IMG/VR virus record: IMGVR_UViG_3300033150_000165
Location: 1-25,384 of that record
DNA length: 25,384 nt
Reading direction: 5' to 3' (one strand)
DNA from: a virus
Part shown: one piece after another, positions 15,515-22,590 of the stretch
How positions within the stretch are numbered: position 1 is the first letter of the stretch
How the letters are laid out: every line of letters begins with the position of its first letter
Position numbers and translations under genes: made by a program
The notes under the pieces: generated by a model
Seen by the model: only the letters and a program-made list of their open reading frames with translations
Told to the model about the DNA's origin: nothing
Databases searched by the model: none

Positions 15515-15817
15515 TTATTTTTTAGCTTTGTATATTGTTTTATTAAGATCTCCTACATTTTTCATTGGCTTACCATAATTTAATCCAGACTGAGGTATTG
15601 GGCCATTGTTTGTTTTCATTTCTACAGGAGAACCATACATAGTAGCCGGGCTAGTGTTTGCTACAATAGCAGCCTGGCGCTTTGCTTCATATTTATTCAG
15701 CTTTCCGTCTTTATCTAAATCTCCTAGTAACATTAATCCGCTACCCTCTTTTAATTTGTCGGACACCTTCATAATAGGATTTCCATTGCCGCGTCCGGGT
15801 TTTTGTGTATATGCCAT
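15515..15817 (-). CDS. Small EF-hand protein
   Basis: This 100-aa protein contains one textbook EF-hand calcium loop, DLDKDGKLNKYE (residues 33-44), with Asp at positions 1, 3 and 5, Gly at 6, Leu at 8 and Glu at 12, flanked by KLKEGSGLMLLG and AKRQAAIVAN. The rest is Gly/Asn/Pro/Lys-rich, including MYGSPVEMKTNNGPIPQSG and a basic end (KTIYKAKK). A lone hand of this type is reminiscent of dockerin-like or excalibur-like calcium sites, so Ca-dependent folding or assembly in seawater is plausible (inference). It lies two bases before the NlpC/P60-like gene and ten bases after the HExxH gene. The protein is probably a virion accessory; its partner is unknown. Confidence 0.68.
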   Translation of the reverse strand: MAYTQKPGRGNGNPIMKVSDKLKEGSGLMLLGDLDKDGKLNKYEAKRQAAIVANTSPATMYGSPVEMKTNNGPIPQSGLNYGKPMKNVGDLNKTIYKAKK

Positions 15818-15827
15818 TTTTTTTATT

Positions 15828-16136
15828 TTATGCGTTTTTATATGCTTCTGCCTCCCAAGGCAATTTTTTATTTCCTTCCTGCATTGCTGATCTTAAATAT
15901 TTTTTACCTTTCCAGTATACGTATTTATCGTCGTAATCAAGATCACCACGGTTCATTTGATCTATATGAATCTTTTCGTGATTTATAACGTCTTGTATTT
16001 TATTTATTGGAACATCTTTATTTATAATAATAGTTCCGTTGTTATTGGCTTTACCCATAACCCCGTCTTCCATATCTACTTGATATATTGGAGTGTTGTC
16101 TATTGTATACGGAGGATTATTGAGTTTAAAAGCCAT
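15828..16136 (-). CDS. Small HExxH metallopeptidase-like protein
   Basis: This 102-aa protein carries INHEKIHIDQMNRGD (residues 51-65), whose H53-E54-x-x-H57 is the zinc-binding and catalytic core of gluzincin-type peptidases. A downstream acidic block, LPWEAEAYKNA (92-102), could supply the third ligand (Glu95 or Glu97), as in very small 'minigluzincin' families. Between them WKGKKYLRSAM is a likely beta strand and linker. No signal peptide is present. It begins MAFKLNNPPY, sharing a start with the NlpC/P60-like protein. The gene is two bases past the stop of the Cys-Gly-Cys microprotein. Possible jobs are virion maturation or wall/pellicle digestion at entry. The motif is clear; activity is unproven. 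Confidence 0.65.
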   Translation of the reverse strand: MAFKLNNPPYTIDNTPIYQVDMEDGVMGKANNNGTIIINKDVPINKIQDVINHEKIHIDQMNRGDLDYDDKYVYWKGKKYLRSAMQEGNKKLPWEAEAYKNA

Positions 16137-16138
16137 AG

Positions 16139-16300
16139 TTATTTTCTATATGGAAACATTTTATTTAGCTTGTCTTGTCTTTTTTTACAGCCGCAACCAC
16201 CTGGTATATTTAAGCCATTTGCTAGTCTATCAGCAAACTTGTCTATACCTGTAGCCTTAGTGGCTCTCGCTATAGTATCTCCTACTCCTTTATCTTTCAT
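16139..16300 (-). CDS. 53-aa Cys-Gly-Cys microprotein
   Basis: A short frame opens at the ATG at 16300 and stops at 16139, encoding a basic 53-aa protein. It begins MKDKGVGDTIARATKATGID, continues KFADRLANGLNIPG, then has GCGCKKRQDKLNKMFPYRK at the C-terminus. I recall a similar ending (CGC-(D/E)KR..KLN..FPY) in small proteins of marine phages, but no function. The CGC motif could bind metal or make disulphides, perhaps with a partner since only two Cys are present. Its ATG overlaps the stop of the upstream basic gene (TAATG) and it ends two bases before the next gene, filling the gap exactly. That spacing is the best evidence it is real. Confidence 0.68.
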   Translation of the reverse strand: MKDKGVGDTIARATKATGIDKFADRLANGLNIPGGCGCKKRQDKLNKMFPYRK

Positions 16301-16611
16301 TAGCAATTCCATCTTCTTCTAGCCGCTCTACCTCTTTCAGATTTCCAACCTTTTGATCTTGCACAAAAAGATTTTCTTCGCTTCCAGGCTTTGCTGCCTT
16401 TTTTTAATTTCTTGGGATCTTTTGTTACAGCAGTTTGCAGTTTACTTCCAGGGTTGTCTCTTCTGTATTTTTTTACACCTTTTTCAGACATACCGCCTCC
16501 CGCCGCTGCGCCTGTGCCGGATTTGTTAGCTTTATTGTAATAGCCTTTTGACTTCTTCCTAGACGGAGCATCTCCTTTTTTACTTAATGGTGAGTTATGC
16601 TGAACGTACAT
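16300..16611 (-). CDS. Small very basic protein with SFCAR motif (DUF5872/DUF6321-like)
   Basis: This 103-aa protein is strongly basic. The segment GGGMSEKGVKKYRRDNPGS (38-56) followed by KLQTAVT and KRRKSFCARSKGWKSERGR (78-96) matches a pattern I know from small uncharacterised proteins of phages and large DNA viruses (roughly 'G.S.KG..KY....G..LQ..VT...KRR.SFCAR'), listed as domains of unknown function. I am not certain of the exact DUF number. The charge suggests nucleic-acid binding or packing inside the capsid. It is coupled to the downstream Cys-Gly-Cys gene and starts two bases after the 64-aa gene stop. It has no signal or membrane segment. Confidence 0.7.
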   Translation of the reverse strand: MYVQHNSPLSKKGDAPSRKKSKGYYNKANKSGTGAAAGGGMSEKGVKKYRRDNPGSKLQTAVTKDPKKLKKGSKAWKRRKSFCARSKGWKSERGRAARRRWNC

Positions 16612-16613
16612 AA

Positions 16614-16808
16614 TTATTGTTTTGCGCGCTGTGTAATCGGCCCTTGCAATTCGTATGATTTGCAGGGATACTTTTTTACTTGCATACCATTTGGTCCGCG
16701 GTTACTTCCTTTAACTTGTGGAAGGCCATCTAAATCAATAGGACCGTCCCATACATGAGATTCACCTACTGTTCCTTGCAATGGTTTTTTGTAATTCTGT
16801 TTTGACAT
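16614..16808 (-). CDS. Small hypothetical protein
   Basis: This is a 64-aa basic protein with no recognised family. It is Gly/Pro/Lys-rich with a central GESHVWDGPIDLDGLPQVKG and a single Cys in VKKYPCKSY. No membrane segment, repeat or catalytic motif is visible. It sits between the 228-aa Gly/Ala-rich gene (19-bp A/T leader) and the basic SFCAR-motif gene (two-base gap), so it fits the minus-strand operon. It is probably a minor virion or assembly component by context alone. Confidence 0.58.
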   Translation of the reverse strand: MSKQNYKKPLQGTVGESHVWDGPIDLDGLPQVKGSNRGPNGMQVKKYPCKSYELQGPITQRAKQ

Positions 16809-16827
16809 AATTAATTATTTATTATTT

Positions 16828-17514
16828 TTAACTTTGAGTTCTGCTTAAGCTGGCTAGCATTTTTTGTGATGTAGACGCCCCTACGGCTAAATCTCTTTGG
16901 TCTTGAGTTCCAAATACGCCTGTTGCTGTAGATTGAGCATTTGGAGAAAATCCGCCGGTGTCCATCATTTCGATAGAGTCATTCATACTATTAACATTTT
17001 CTTCAACGCTATAGCTATCCCGGTTTTTTAAAAAAGAGTGGGGATCTTTTGTTGCAGCATTAAATCCTGTAAACGCACCAAAAGCACCACCCCCATTAGG
17101 CCCAGAGCTTAATTCTTTAATTCTTGATGCATACGCTTTTAATAAATTTCTATTCTTACCGCTTCCCGCTTCTCCACTGGTTATTAGTTCTGCGTATTTT
17201 TGGCGTAGATCATAGGCGCTCATTCCAGGGATGTCCTGTAAATTAGTTGTAGCGGCAGGGGCTACAACATTAGGGTTATTTCGCATTGTGCCGCCTATCA
17301 TAGCACCAGTTATTTCTGGCATTTCGGGTTCCGGTCCCGGTCCACCCGCATTTGGATTGGCTCCTACTGCATTTGGATTAGCAGTTTTTATATTTGCGCC
17401 AGCCGCTACGCCAGCCCCTAGGCCTATGGCACTCCCATACTGCATAAATTTCTCTGCTTTATTGCCACCGCTATTATTACTTCCTGCTGCTACCGCTGCT
17501 GCTGCTGTGCTCAT
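16828..17514 (-). CDS. Gly/Ala-rich hypothetical protein, possible internal virion or tail protein
   Basis: This 228-aa protein is low in complexity at the N-terminus: an Ala run, then GGNKAEKFMQYGSAIGLGAG and two ANPNA repeats (residues 45-56: NPNAVGANPNAGGPGPEPEM). The stretch GSAIGLGAGVAAGA (27-40) is hydrophobic enough for a weak membrane-active segment. Residues about 95-135 (MSAYDLRQKYAELITSGEAG, then LLKAYASRIKEL) are helical. A glycine-zipper-like segment near a flexible N-terminus is seen in some ejection proteins, but that is only a possibility here. The start lies one base past the stop of the upstream 187-aa gene. I assign no family. Confidence 0.6.
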   Translation of the reverse strand: MSTAAAAVAAGSNNSGGNKAEKFMQYGSAIGLGAGVAAGANIKTANPNAVGANPNAGGPGPEPEMPEITGAMIGGTMRNNPNVVAPAATTNLQDIPGMSAYDLRQKYAELITSGEAGSGKNRNLLKAYASRIKELSSGPNGGGAFGAFTGFNAATKDPHSFLKNRDSYSVEENVNSMNDSIEMMDTGGFSPNAQSTATGVFGTQDQRDLAVGASTSQKMLASLSRTQS

Positions 17515-17515
17515 A

Positions 17516-18079
17516 TTATAGATTTTTTGCTATTGATGAAAATTTATCAAAGGTTTTCATGTCAAAAGGCGACGCTAGTGAAAACTCTGGTTTTACCTCG
17601 CCTATTCCTCTAGGTTCCAAGATCGTTGGTTTAAACAAATGAGAATCAGAAGTCGTTCCTCCTTTTTCTTTTTGCTTTTCATTAAACTTTTGCCCTTTAA
17701 AAAACTCCGATTTAATTAATGCGTCTTTCTTATCTTTATTTTTAGCGGTAATCCTACTAGCTCTATTTTTATCTCTAATATCACGCCTTTCTTTTCTACC
17801 TGTAAGCCTAGCCGCTTTTGCATCTTTACCTTCTGCTGTAGCTTTGTCAATCTTAGCTTGCAGTTTACTTGCGGGCTTCTTACCCTTTTCTATTTGCCCC
17901 TCAGCTATTTGAAGATCGGTTTTCCCGGCTTGTATGCCGGCTGCAATACTAGCTCCGGCTTCAGCTATATCCCGTCCAATACTACTCCAATCTGCCGTTT
18001 GTCCTACACTACTTGTATTTACTGGTGCTGAAATACGTCTAGCTTTTATTCCGGGAACTGTAAAAATTTTATCACTCAT
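17516..18079 (-). CDS. Lys-rich helical hypothetical protein, possible internal virion protein
   Basis: This 187-aa protein has an amphipathic Ala-rich segment (DWSSIGRDIAEAGASIAAGI, about residues 30-49) followed by a long basic helical region (55-135) full of Lys/Arg/Ala (KGKKPASKLQAKIDKATAEG, then RKERRDIRDKNRASR). The C-terminal 40 residues are less charged. This resembles the layout of internal or ejected head proteins that contact DNA, but no family is recognised. It overlaps the winged-helix-like gene upstream by 8 bp and is followed one base later by the Gly/Ala-rich gene. The two may work together. Confidence 0.58.
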   Translation of the reverse strand: MSDKIFTVPGIKARRISAPVNTSSVGQTADWSSIGRDIAEAGASIAAGIQAGKTDLQIAEGQIEKGKKPASKLQAKIDKATAEGKDAKAARLTGRKERRDIRDKNRASRITAKNKDKKDALIKSEFFKGQKFNEKQKEKGGTTSDSHLFKPTILEPRGIGEVKPEFSLASPFDMKTFDKFSSIAKNL

Positions 18080-18491
18080 AATTTATTTTTTTTATTGCTA
18101 AACTAAGCATACGCTCTGAATATGATTGCGGCTTTTTTATTAGTGGTATTTCTTCCTCATCTAAAAGCATTTTGTACATGCGCGTAATCATTTGTTTACA
18201 CTTAAAGGAAGTTTTATATATATTGTACTTTTGAGTTGTATGGTTTCTTTTTCGCCACACAGTTACCCAGCCTTCTTTCAAAAGTCTATTCCATCTTTTA
18301 TTATCCCAGCTGTAAGCAAGCACGCCTATTTTATAATCGTTTTTTTTAAAGTGGTCTAAGCAATCAAAGTATATTAAAAGCTCCAAATCCGCTTCTTGTA
18401 AATTGTAATTCTTAGCAGCCCATTTTCTAATTATACGGTAGTGCTTTAAAATGTTTAAGTTACGCAGATCAGACGCTTCTAAACGTCTCAT
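18072..18491 (-). CDS. Winged-helix (MarR-like) putative DNA-binding protein
   Basis: This 139-aa basic protein has a helical N-terminus (NLNILKHYRIIRKWAAKNYN, residues 11-30), then LQEADLELLIYFDCLDHF (31-48). KIGVLAYSWDNKRWNRLLKEGWV (54-76) could hold the recognition helix, with WRKRNHTTQKYNIYKTSFKC (79-98) as a wing, and KQMITRMYKMLL is a closing helix. That order matches MarR-type winged helices (LxLLxYL, recognition helix ending in L..G.V, beta wing, 'S.K...' helix), and I recall similar unannotated genes in marine phages. It overlaps groES by ATGA and the next gene by 8 bp. A regulator of late genes or a DNA-bound virion protein are both possible. Confidence 0.58.
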   Translation of the reverse strand: MRRLEASDLRNLNILKHYRIIRKWAAKNYNLQEADLELLIYFDCLDHFKKNDYKIGVLAYSWDNKRWNRLLKEGWVTVWRKRNHTTQKYNIYKTSFKCKQMITRMYKMLLDEEEIPLIKKPQSYSERMLSLAIKKINYE

Positions 18492-18748
18492 ACAACAACA
18501 ACCACGTCTTGCATTCGAATAACGTGGTACATTTTGCCTTCAAACTCTATTTGGTGTCCTGCATGACGATCATAATATATTACATTGCCTTCATTTACAC
18601 CAACTACTTCATCGCCTGCAGAAACGACGCAGGCCTCCGCATATCTAATGTCTTCCCGTTGTTTTTCCGCTATAAGCAAACCCCCTTTTGTTTCAGTTGT
18701 GCCCTGCTTTTTCTTTGATATAACTAAATTTCTACCTATTGCTTTCAT
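18488..18748 (-). CDS. groES: Phage co-chaperonin GroES
   Basis: This 86-aa protein caps GroEL. It has the N-terminal strand GRNLVISKKK, the mobile loop TETKGGLLIAEK (residues 18-29, GGLLI in place of E. coli GGIVL), YAEACVVSAG (36-45) for GEVLAVG, GNVIYYDRHAG (54-64) for GDIVIFN..YG, the IEFEGKMYHVIRMQDV strand (67-82) and a hydrophobic end. It is shorter than the 97-aa E. coli protein, mainly because the 'roof' hairpin between the SAG and GNV strands is cut to about ten residues. T4 gp31 likewise lacks a normal roof. The gene follows groEL (17-bp overlap), the reverse of the bacterial order, and overlaps the winged-helix-like gene. Confidence is high. Confidence 0.92.
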   Translation of the reverse strand: MKAIGRNLVISKKKQGTTETKGGLLIAEKQREDIRYAEACVVSAGDEVVGVNEGNVIYYDRHAGHQIEFEGKMYHVIRMQDVVVVV

Positions 18749-20288
18749 CTGTAACTCTTAAGTTGTTAATTACACAATCTGTTGAAATTATAGTTGTAGC
18801 CACGGAAGCCGCATTTTTTAAGGCACTTTTGGTAACCAATAAAGGATCTATAATGCCTGCTCGTACCATATTTACGTCCTTACCTGTAACAACGTTTAAC
18901 CCTTTATTTTTTGTTTGGGGATAAACAATATCTAAACCTGCATTGCTGAGGATTGTTTCGTATGGAGCTCTTATTGCTTCAAGTAAAACTTTTTCACCCT
19001 CACTTTTAGCTGTTATAGCAGTAGATGCATTAAGCAAAGCAATACCTCCCCCTGGAACTATACCTTCTTTTATTGCGGCTTTTGTAGCACAAATAGCGTC
19101 TTCAACTCTATCTTTTTTCTCTTTTAACTCTACTTCTGAGTTTGCTCCAACTTTGACAGAAGCCACTTTAGCGGAGAGACGAGCAATTCTTTTTTCAAGT
19201 CGAAATCTAAAACCTGATTGCGCATTTTCATCAAGTTGTTTTTTAACTTGTTGTAAAAGCTCTTGAGCTTCTTTACTGGGTTCGTTAATTTGAAAAATCG
19301 TTTCTTCATTATTAGTTACAGATTTTAAACATTCGCCAAGATGTTCGGGCTGTATGAGATCCATGTCGTCCCCAAGATTTTCATTTATTACGGTAGCGCC
19401 TGTTAACAACGCTAGGTCCTGCAATACTTCTTTTTTGGTTACTCCATACGTAGGAGCATCAACAACGTTTACTTTTATATTGCCTTTTACGTGGTTCATA
19501 GCTAGAGCATTTAAAACTTCTAGCCCTAAATCAGCCACTATTAAAAGGCTTCTTTTGTTTTTTATAACGTACTCTAATACGCTTTGTATTTTTCTTATAT
19601 TAGGAACCTCTGATTCTACAATTAAAACTAAAGGATTATTTAGTTCTGAAGTCCCATTTTCTTTATTAGTAACGAAATGGAAGTTTTTAAGCCCCTTGTC
19701 ATATTGCACTCCATCAACAATTTCAATTGTAGTGGTAGCCTCGTTAGATGTTTCCATCATAACCACTCCTGTATTGTCTACAGCTTTAAAAGCCTCTGCG
19801 ATTAAATCGCCAAGTTTTTTATCATTATTGGCAGATATTGTAGCAACTTGGTTTACCATGTCACCCGTTACTGGTATTGCTAGCTTTTCTAAAGCTCCGC
19901 AAACCTTTTTAACTCCTGCGTTTATACCGTCTTTAATGTCGCGAGTGCCATGCGATTTAAGCGCTTTGTAAGCTTGCTTAAGTATTGCATGCGCCAGTAC
20001 CGTTGCTGTGGTAGTTCCATCGCCAGCCTCGCTTACGGTTCTTTGTGCCGCTTGCTTTATTAGTGTTGCTCCAATATTTTCAACCGGATCTAATAGTGTA
20101 ATTGCATTTGCAACAGTCACTCCGTCTTTTGTAATAACAGGCCTGCCTGCGTTATCTTCAAGAATTACACATTTACCGCTAGCCCCTAATGTAGAGCTAA
20201 CGGCTTTTGTGAGTTTTTCAATTCCAGTAAAAACTTTTTCTTTGGCATTATTACCAAAGTTAAGATTCTTAACAATTTTGTCAGTCAT
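18732..20288 (-). CDS. groEL: Phage chaperonin GroEL
   Basis: This 518-aa protein is a group I chaperonin subunit that should fold phage proteins in an ATP-driven ring. The key ATPase residues are present: Asp55 in TKDGV, Asp90 in GDGTTTATVLA, and Asp397 in RVEDAICATKAA, with the PGGGIALL nucleotide loop (412-419) and GIIDP (478-482). The apical face keeps hydrophobic character but differs from E. coli: the GYLSPYF segment reads GLKNFHF (199-205). The nucleotide loop LGPKGRNV is LGASGKCV (34-41). The C-terminus ends in DESNR without the Gly-Gly-Met tail. Length is about 30 aa under E. coli GroEL. The gene opens after an A/T-only leader and overlaps groES by 17 bp. The sequence is divergent, as expected of a phage version rather than a recent host copy. 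Confidence 0.96.
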   Translation of the reverse strand: MTDKIVKNLNFGNNAKEKVFTGIEKLTKAVSSTLGASGKCVILEDNAGRPVITKDGVTVANAITLLDPVENIGATLIKQAAQRTVSEAGDGTTTATVLAHAILKQAYKALKSHGTRDIKDGINAGVKKVCGALEKLAIPVTGDMVNQVATISANNDKKLGDLIAEAFKAVDNTGVVMMETSNEATTTIEIVDGVQYDKGLKNFHFVTNKENGTSELNNPLVLIVESEVPNIRKIQSVLEYVIKNKRSLLIVADLGLEVLNALAMNHVKGNIKVNVVDAPTYGVTKKEVLQDLALLTGATVINENLGDDMDLIQPEHLGECLKSVTNNEETIFQINEPSKEAQELLQQVKKQLDENAQSGFRFRLEKRIARLSAKVASVKVGANSEVELKEKKDRVEDAICATKAAIKEGIVPGGGIALLNASTAITAKSEGEKVLLEAIRAPYETILSNAGLDIVYPQTKNKGLNVVTGKDVNMVRAGIIDPLLVTKSALKNAASVATTIISTDCVINNLRVTDESNR

Positions 20289-20321
20289 ATTAAATTAAAT
20301 TATATTATATTGTAAATTAGA

Positions 20322-20612
20322 CTACTTAAAGGTTTTGACTACTTTGGGTCCGTTTAAAAATTCAACTTTCTTTTGGTAGTGTTCAACAGTCTTATCAATT
20401 GCGGTTTCTGCGGCTTGCATTGTTTCACGTCTTGTAACGTCAATCCACTTTTCTTCATTTTGAAGATCTTGATATTCTGTTTGGTAATAACCGTTTGGTA
20501 ATTGAACTATGCGCCAATTTGCTTTATCAGCTATATGGTTCCATAGTTTGATTCGGTTTTTAGTTGGTTGTGGTTGACTAGCCCACGAATTAGTCTCGTA
20601 ATAAAACGTCAT
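20322..20612 (-). CDS. Small hypothetical protein upstream of groEL
   Basis: This 96-aa protein has an N-terminal part rich in aromatic residues (FYYETNSW, NRIKLWNHIADKANWRIVQL, PNGYYQTEYQD) and a C-terminal helix with many charges (RRETMQAAETAIDKTVEHYQ, then VEFLNGPKVVKTF). No catalytic motif or membrane segment is visible, and I do not recognise a named family. It lies 33 bp upstream of groEL and 85 bp downstream of the YadA-like fibre gene. That gap holds a weak hairpin (GCTC...GAGC, 20644-20657) and an AT-rich tract but no convincing terminator. It may be the first gene of the chaperonin transcript; a fibre chaperone is a possible but untested role. Confidence 0.65.
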   Translation of the reverse strand: MTFYYETNSWASQPQPTKNRIKLWNHIADKANWRIVQLPNGYYQTEYQDLQNEEKWIDVTRRETMQAAETAIDKTVEHYQKKVEFLNGPKVVKTFK

Positions 20613-20697
20613 TGGTTTTGGTTTTAGTTGTTATTATTGGTTTGCTCTAACCCGAGCAGGGTATATTTTATATATTACCGGTTTTTATGGATTTTTA

Positions 20698-22566
20698 CTA
20701 ATGTGCTTTTGCTTGAATTACAATCCATTCAGATCCTGTTGAATAAACAGCAACACCTTCGTATGATTTTGATATTTGAAAAAAAGTTTCGCCGTCTATA
20801 GTTTCTCCACCTGTTGCTGTAATATTTATTTTATCATTAGCTCCAGAGTTAAGCGTTCCGTCTGTTGTAATTCTTATAAGCCTATGCATATTTGATGAGG
20901 CGAGTGGTAAATTAAGTGTGCATGTACCATTACCCCCCAACCAACTTAGTAATACTAAATTGTAGTGATTTCCAACGTTGCGGGTTGCGTTAGGGCTAAC
21001 ATTTTCTCGTTGAGGCGTTAAATATGCCAAACCTTCATTGTTTCTTGCATCTTGTACCCCTTGATCCAGGTTTATTCTAACTTGATTGTTAGATCTATAA
21101 AGCTCTCCTCTTTCCACGCCAGCTGCTGCAGCATCTGAATCGTTAGCGTATGAATTAGATAACCTAAGTGCAGGGAATAATAACCCAGATTGCGAACTAG
21201 TACCGGCTTGTATTTCTATTGCGTTTTTTCTACCAGTAGTAGAAAACCCAGTTCCAAATACAATTCTACCAGTAGCGGTGGGTGTTGCATTATAACGTCC
21301 AATTATAACGGTGTTATCTTCACCGCCATCTTCTAGGTTTCTACCGAAAGCATAAGATTGACTTCCTGATAACACGTTATTATGCCCAAGTGCCATGGCA
21401 ATTGTTGCGCTGCCGCTAATTGTGTTATTAAGTCCGAATGCGTAATCATCTGCACTGCTAAGCGTGTTACTTTTACCTATAGCATAAGTATCAATAGCGT
21501 TTGTAGTATTACTTTTACCTAAGACGCAGCTGTCATTATCATTTATAGTATTGTTAAAACCAAGAGATATGCCGTCAGCTACGTCATTTAAAGCGTTTGA
21601 AGAACCCATGGCGAAATTTGTATTTATTTCGCTAGATTCTGTAGTGTTAGTTAAAATATTTGAAGTTCCTACTACACAAGAACTACCTGATTTAACAGTG
21701 TTGTTAAACCCAGCGGTCACAATATTCCCCCCTACGTTTAACTTGTCAATACCCACGTCATTTCCATCACCTGTTGCCCAAACTTGACCGCCAGCTACAA
21801 TGTTATTTGCTCCTAATCCACCACAGCGATTTCCTGTTACTGAGTTATTAGAGCCAAAAGCAACAGAGCTATTACCTAAAACACTGTTGTTATCACCCGA
21901 AGTTAAAGCATTAGTGCCAGGTATGGTATTATTGAAACCCACTAGTAAGCTTCCAGCTACGTATACCCGATTCGCTGATTCAGAAACAATAGAATCTTCT
22001 ATGCCGGTCCCAGTCGGGGTCCACATGGTCAAAGTTCTTGGGGTGCCTGTTCCGGTTACACATGCGGCTACCTCTGCGTCTAAATAAGCTTTTGTCACGG
22101 CGTCTTGAGGGGATGTTGGATCTGATAAATTTATTATTTTACTTTGGGCTTTGTCAAGCACCCCTGTTATAGTCGACGGCCCCGTGTTTATTATCAATGC
22201 TTCACCCCTTATGGTAGCTTCAGAGGTAATTTCATTTAGAACTCTAAGATCGTTTTGCACTGTTAGGTCATTGGATATTATTACATCGTTCGGTAGCCCA
22301 ACCGTCAAAGTCTGACCTGCTGCTGATGTTTCTATTTCATTAGCAGTACCTATTATAGATAAAGCTTGGGTAATAAGATTTATTGAGCCGGTGCCAGTAT
22401 CGCCTCCAATAGATAAATTAACTTTAGCGTTTGCAAGGCCCGCTATTGCGCCCAGCGTAAACGTACGGGTTAAGTTATCACCTTCTCCGTCTGTCGTTTG
22501 CTGTGTACCTATCACTGTATCAGAGTCCGTAGGTGTTGCGGATGGGTAACTATAAATTATTGCCAT
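20698..22566 (-). CDS. Tail fibre with YadA-like head repeats
   Basis: This 622-aa protein is probably a trimeric host-binding fibre. Residues 1-50 form an anchor-like start (SYPSATPTDSDTVIGTQQTT, then TRTFTLGAIAGL) resembling that of the neighbouring collagen-like fibre. A coiled-coil/beta neck (about 90-170) includes SKIINLSDPTSPQDAVTKAY, a phrase common in phage fibres. Residues about 205-435 hold many copies of a roughly 14-16-residue unit, typically (A/V)xGxxNxx..., such as SVAFGSNNSVTGN, YAIGKSNTLSSAD and YAFGLNNTISGSA, the left-handed beta-roll repeat of YadA heads. The last 190 residues are a globular domain ending EWIVIQAKAH. It has no signal peptide, so it is a virion protein, not an autotransporter. 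The receptor is unknown. Confidence 0.83.
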   Translation of the reverse strand: MAIIYSYPSATPTDSDTVIGTQQTTDGEGDNLTRTFTLGAIAGLANAKVNLSIGGDTGTGSINLITQALSIIGTANEIETSAAGQTLTVGLPNDVIISNDLTVQNDLRVLNEITSEATIRGEALIINTGPSTITGVLDKAQSKIINLSDPTSPQDAVTKAYLDAEVAACVTGTGTPRTLTMWTPTGTGIEDSIVSESANRVYVAGSLLVGFNNTIPGTNALTSGDNNSVLGNSSVAFGSNNSVTGNRCGGLGANNIVAGGQVWATGDGNDVGIDKLNVGGNIVTAGFNNTVKSGSSCVVGTSNILTNTTESSEINTNFAMGSSNALNDVADGISLGFNNTINDNDSCVLGKSNTTNAIDTYAIGKSNTLSSADDYAFGLNNTISGSATIAMALGHNNVLSGSQSYAFGRNLEDGGEDNTVIIGRYNATPTATGRIVFGTGFSTTGRKNAIEIQAGTSSQSGLLFPALRLSNSYANDSDAAAAGVERGELYRSNNQVRINLDQGVQDARNNEGLAYLTPQRENVSPNATRNVGNHYNLVLLSWLGGNGTCTLNLPLASSNMHRLIRITTDGTLNSGANDKINITATGGETIDGETFFQISKSYEGVAVYSTGSEWIVIQAKAH

Positions 22567-22590
22567 GTGTCTTTTTATTTTTTTATTATG

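Noticed and set aside
19354-19971. Plus-strand 205-codon frame opposite groEL
   Set aside because: Antisense shadow; groEL has conserved motifs throughout this span.
21300-21900. Repeated TTGTTATT/GTATTATT-like words
   Set aside because: Coding repeats of the YadA-like beta roll, not a separate DNA element.
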